The translations under genes were made by a program, and so were the position numbers. Positions 41,965 through 43,196 of a DNA stretch of 43,196 nt are shown here, in pieces. The stretch's first letter is position 1, and the number at the start of each line of letters is the position of its first letter. This stretch comes from Actinomycetales bacterium (GTDB lineage Bacteria; Actinomycetota; Actinomycetes; Actinomycetales; Microbacteriaceae): positions 1-43,196 of the forward strand of contig JAATFB010000026.1 in assembly GCA_015655415.1 (NCBI GenBank), in the 5' to 3' direction. The notes below the pieces were generated by a model that saw nothing but the letters and a program-made list of their open reading frames with translations, made no database searches and was not told the origin of the DNA.

Positions 41965-43196
41965 ATGGAAGGTCCAGAAATCAAGTTCGCGGAGGCCGTT
42001 CTCGACAACGGCCGGTTCGGCACCCGCACGGTCCGGTTCGAGACCGGCCGACTCGCCCAGCAGGCGCAGGGCGCCGTCGTCGCCTACCTCGACGAGGAGA
42101 CGATGCTGCTGTCCGCGACCAGCGCCAGCAAGCATCCGAGGGACAACCTCGACTTCTTCCCGCTGACGGTGGACGTCGAGGAGCGCTCGTACGCGGCCGG
42201 AAAGATCCCCGGCTCGTTCTTCCGTCGCGAGGGCAGGCCGTCGACGGAGGCCATCCTGGTCTGCCGCCTGATCGACCGCCCGTTGCGTCCGTCCTTCGTC
42301 GAGGGCCTGCGCAACGAGGTGCAGATCGTGGTCACGGTCCTCTCGATCGCCCCCGACGAGTTCTACGACGCGCTCGCGATCAACGCGGCGTCCGCCTCCA
42401 CGCAGATCTCCGGTCTGCCCTTCTCCGGCCCGATCGCCGGCGTGCGGCTCGCGCTCGTGCCGGGCAACGGCGAGCATCCCGACCAGTGGGTCGCGTTCCC
42501 GAAGGCGTCACAGCTGGAGCACGCGGTGTTCGACATCACGGTCGCCGGTCGCGTGCTCACCGGCGACGACGGCTCCGAGGGCGACGTGGCGATCATGATG
42601 GTCGAGGCCGAGGCCACCGAGCACAGCTGGGAGCTCATCGAGGCCGGTGCGACCAAGCCCAGCGAGGATGTCGTCGCGCAGGGCCTGGAGGCGGCCAAGC
42701 CGTTCATCCGGCAGCTGGTCGGGGCGCAGAACGTGCTCGCCCGGCAGTCCGCCAAGGAGGTCGCCGCGTACCCCGTGTTCCTGCCCTACTCGCAGGAGAC
42801 CTACGACAACGTCGCCGGCCTCGCCTACGACGAGCTGGTGAACGTGTATCAGATCGCCGACAAGATCCAGCGTCAGAACGCCGATGACGCGCTCAAGGAG
42901 CGGGTCAAGGCCGCCATCGCCGAGAAGGTGGAGGCGGGCGTGCTCGCACCGGAGGCGCTCGAGCAGTTCTCCGCGGCGTACAAGGCGGTCACGAAGGTGG
43001 TCGTGCGGGGCCGCATCCTGCGCGAGGGCGTCCGCATCGACGGCCGCGGGCTGCGCGACATCCGTCCGCTCGACGCCGAGGTGCAGGTCATCCCGCGCGT
43101 GCACGGGTCCGCGATCTTCCAGCGAGGCGAGACCCAGATCCTGGGCGTCACCACGCTGAACATGCTCAAGATGGAGCAGCAGATCGACTCGCTGTC
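41965..43196 (+). CDS. pnp: Polyribonucleotide nucleotidyltransferase, N-terminal part (3' end outside window)
   Basis: This is the 3'-5' phosphorolytic exoribonuclease PNPase, central to RNA decay; actinobacterial homologues are also called GpsI. The first 410 residues are present: [56 protein letters not shown] (~91-111) of the first RNase PH domain, the helical linker, and the start of the second RNase PH domain ([22 protein letters not shown], ~350-371). The KH and S1 domains lie beyond the window. The ATG follows AGAAGGAGAAG. It is expressed from a long structured leader that probably mediates autoregulation. Confidence 0.97.
   Translation, partial: MEGPEIKFAEAVLDNGRFGTRTVRFETGRLAQQAQGAVVAYLDEETMLLSATSASKHPRDNLDFFPLTVDVEERSYAAGKIPGSFFRREGRPSTEAILVCRLIDRPLRPSFVEGLRNEVQIVVTVLSIAPDEFYDALAINAASASTQISGLPFSGPIAGVRLALVPGNGEHPDQWVAFPKASQLEHAVFDITVAGRVLTGDDGSEGDVAIMMVEAEATEHSWELIEAGATKPSEDVVAQGLEAAKPFIRQLVGAQNVLARQSAKEVAAYPVFLPYSQETYDNVAGLAYDELVNVYQIADKIQRQNADDALKERVKAAIAEKVEAGVLAPEALEQFSAAYKAVTKVVVRGRILREGVRIDGRGLRDIRPLDAEVQVIPRVHGSAIFQRGETQILGVTTLNMLKMEQQIDSL

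Overview
The window is about 43 kb of very GC-rich chromosome (roughly 70% G+C) from an actinobacterium. The gene families, the rpsO/pnp context, heat-shock operators of the actinobacterial type and a large number of apparently leaderless genes (a TANNNT-type -10 box ending about 6 nt before the start codon) point to Microbacteriaceae, most likely a Microbacterium-like organism. The assignment is by pattern recognition, not by a database search. About 40 protein genes are present; no rRNA, tRNA, CRISPR array or insertion sequence was seen.

Layout. 1-3.9 kb: the end of an aldehyde dehydrogenase translationally coupled to a truncated, active-site-less paralogue; an SGNH esterase; a CsoR/RcnR-type regulator in operon with a macrodomain protein; a degenerate FucU/RbsD-like protein; a small membrane protein. 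4.1-8.4 kb: SNF2-type helicase, small acidic protein, CYTH protein, 6-phosphofructokinase. 8.4-12.4 kb: oligopeptidase B-type S9 peptidase, aldo/keto reductase, and an Hsp20 gene whose promoter carries both a CIRCE and a HAIR operator. 12.4-19.5 kb is transporter-rich: an APC permease (with an opposing gene whose stop codon has been lost), a PiT phosphate transporter with a PHO-box-like repeat and a coupled small membrane protein, and two divergent nucleobase permeases. 19.6-28.6 kb: aldehyde dehydrogenase, aspartate ammonia-lyase, FAH-family protein, alpha/beta hydrolase, family 2 glycosyltransferase, a GlcD-like FAD oxidase coupled to a PrsW-type protease, and an FKBP isomerase. 28.6-33.8 kb: MFS exporter, apt, a decayed carboxylesterase, a lipase-like hydrolase and a membrane protein. 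33.9-43.2 kb: rpsO, two small membrane proteins, a fructosamine kinase, a complete type III restriction-modification system (res, mod) with a divergent XRE regulator, and the start of pnp behind a structured leader.

Most of the window is ordinary core metabolism and transport. The accessory part is the type III restriction-modification cassette between rpsO and pnp. The most informative signals lie in control DNA: dual heat-shock operators, the PHO-box repeat, a perfect palindrome over the -10 of the GlcD-like gene, a palindromic TATATA shared by mod and the XRE gene, and the general leaderless architecture. No clearly new multi-gene system is evident. The best candidates for unusual biology are the pseudo-aldehyde-dehydrogenase pair, the CsoR-like/macrodomain operon and the residue-poor FucU homologue.
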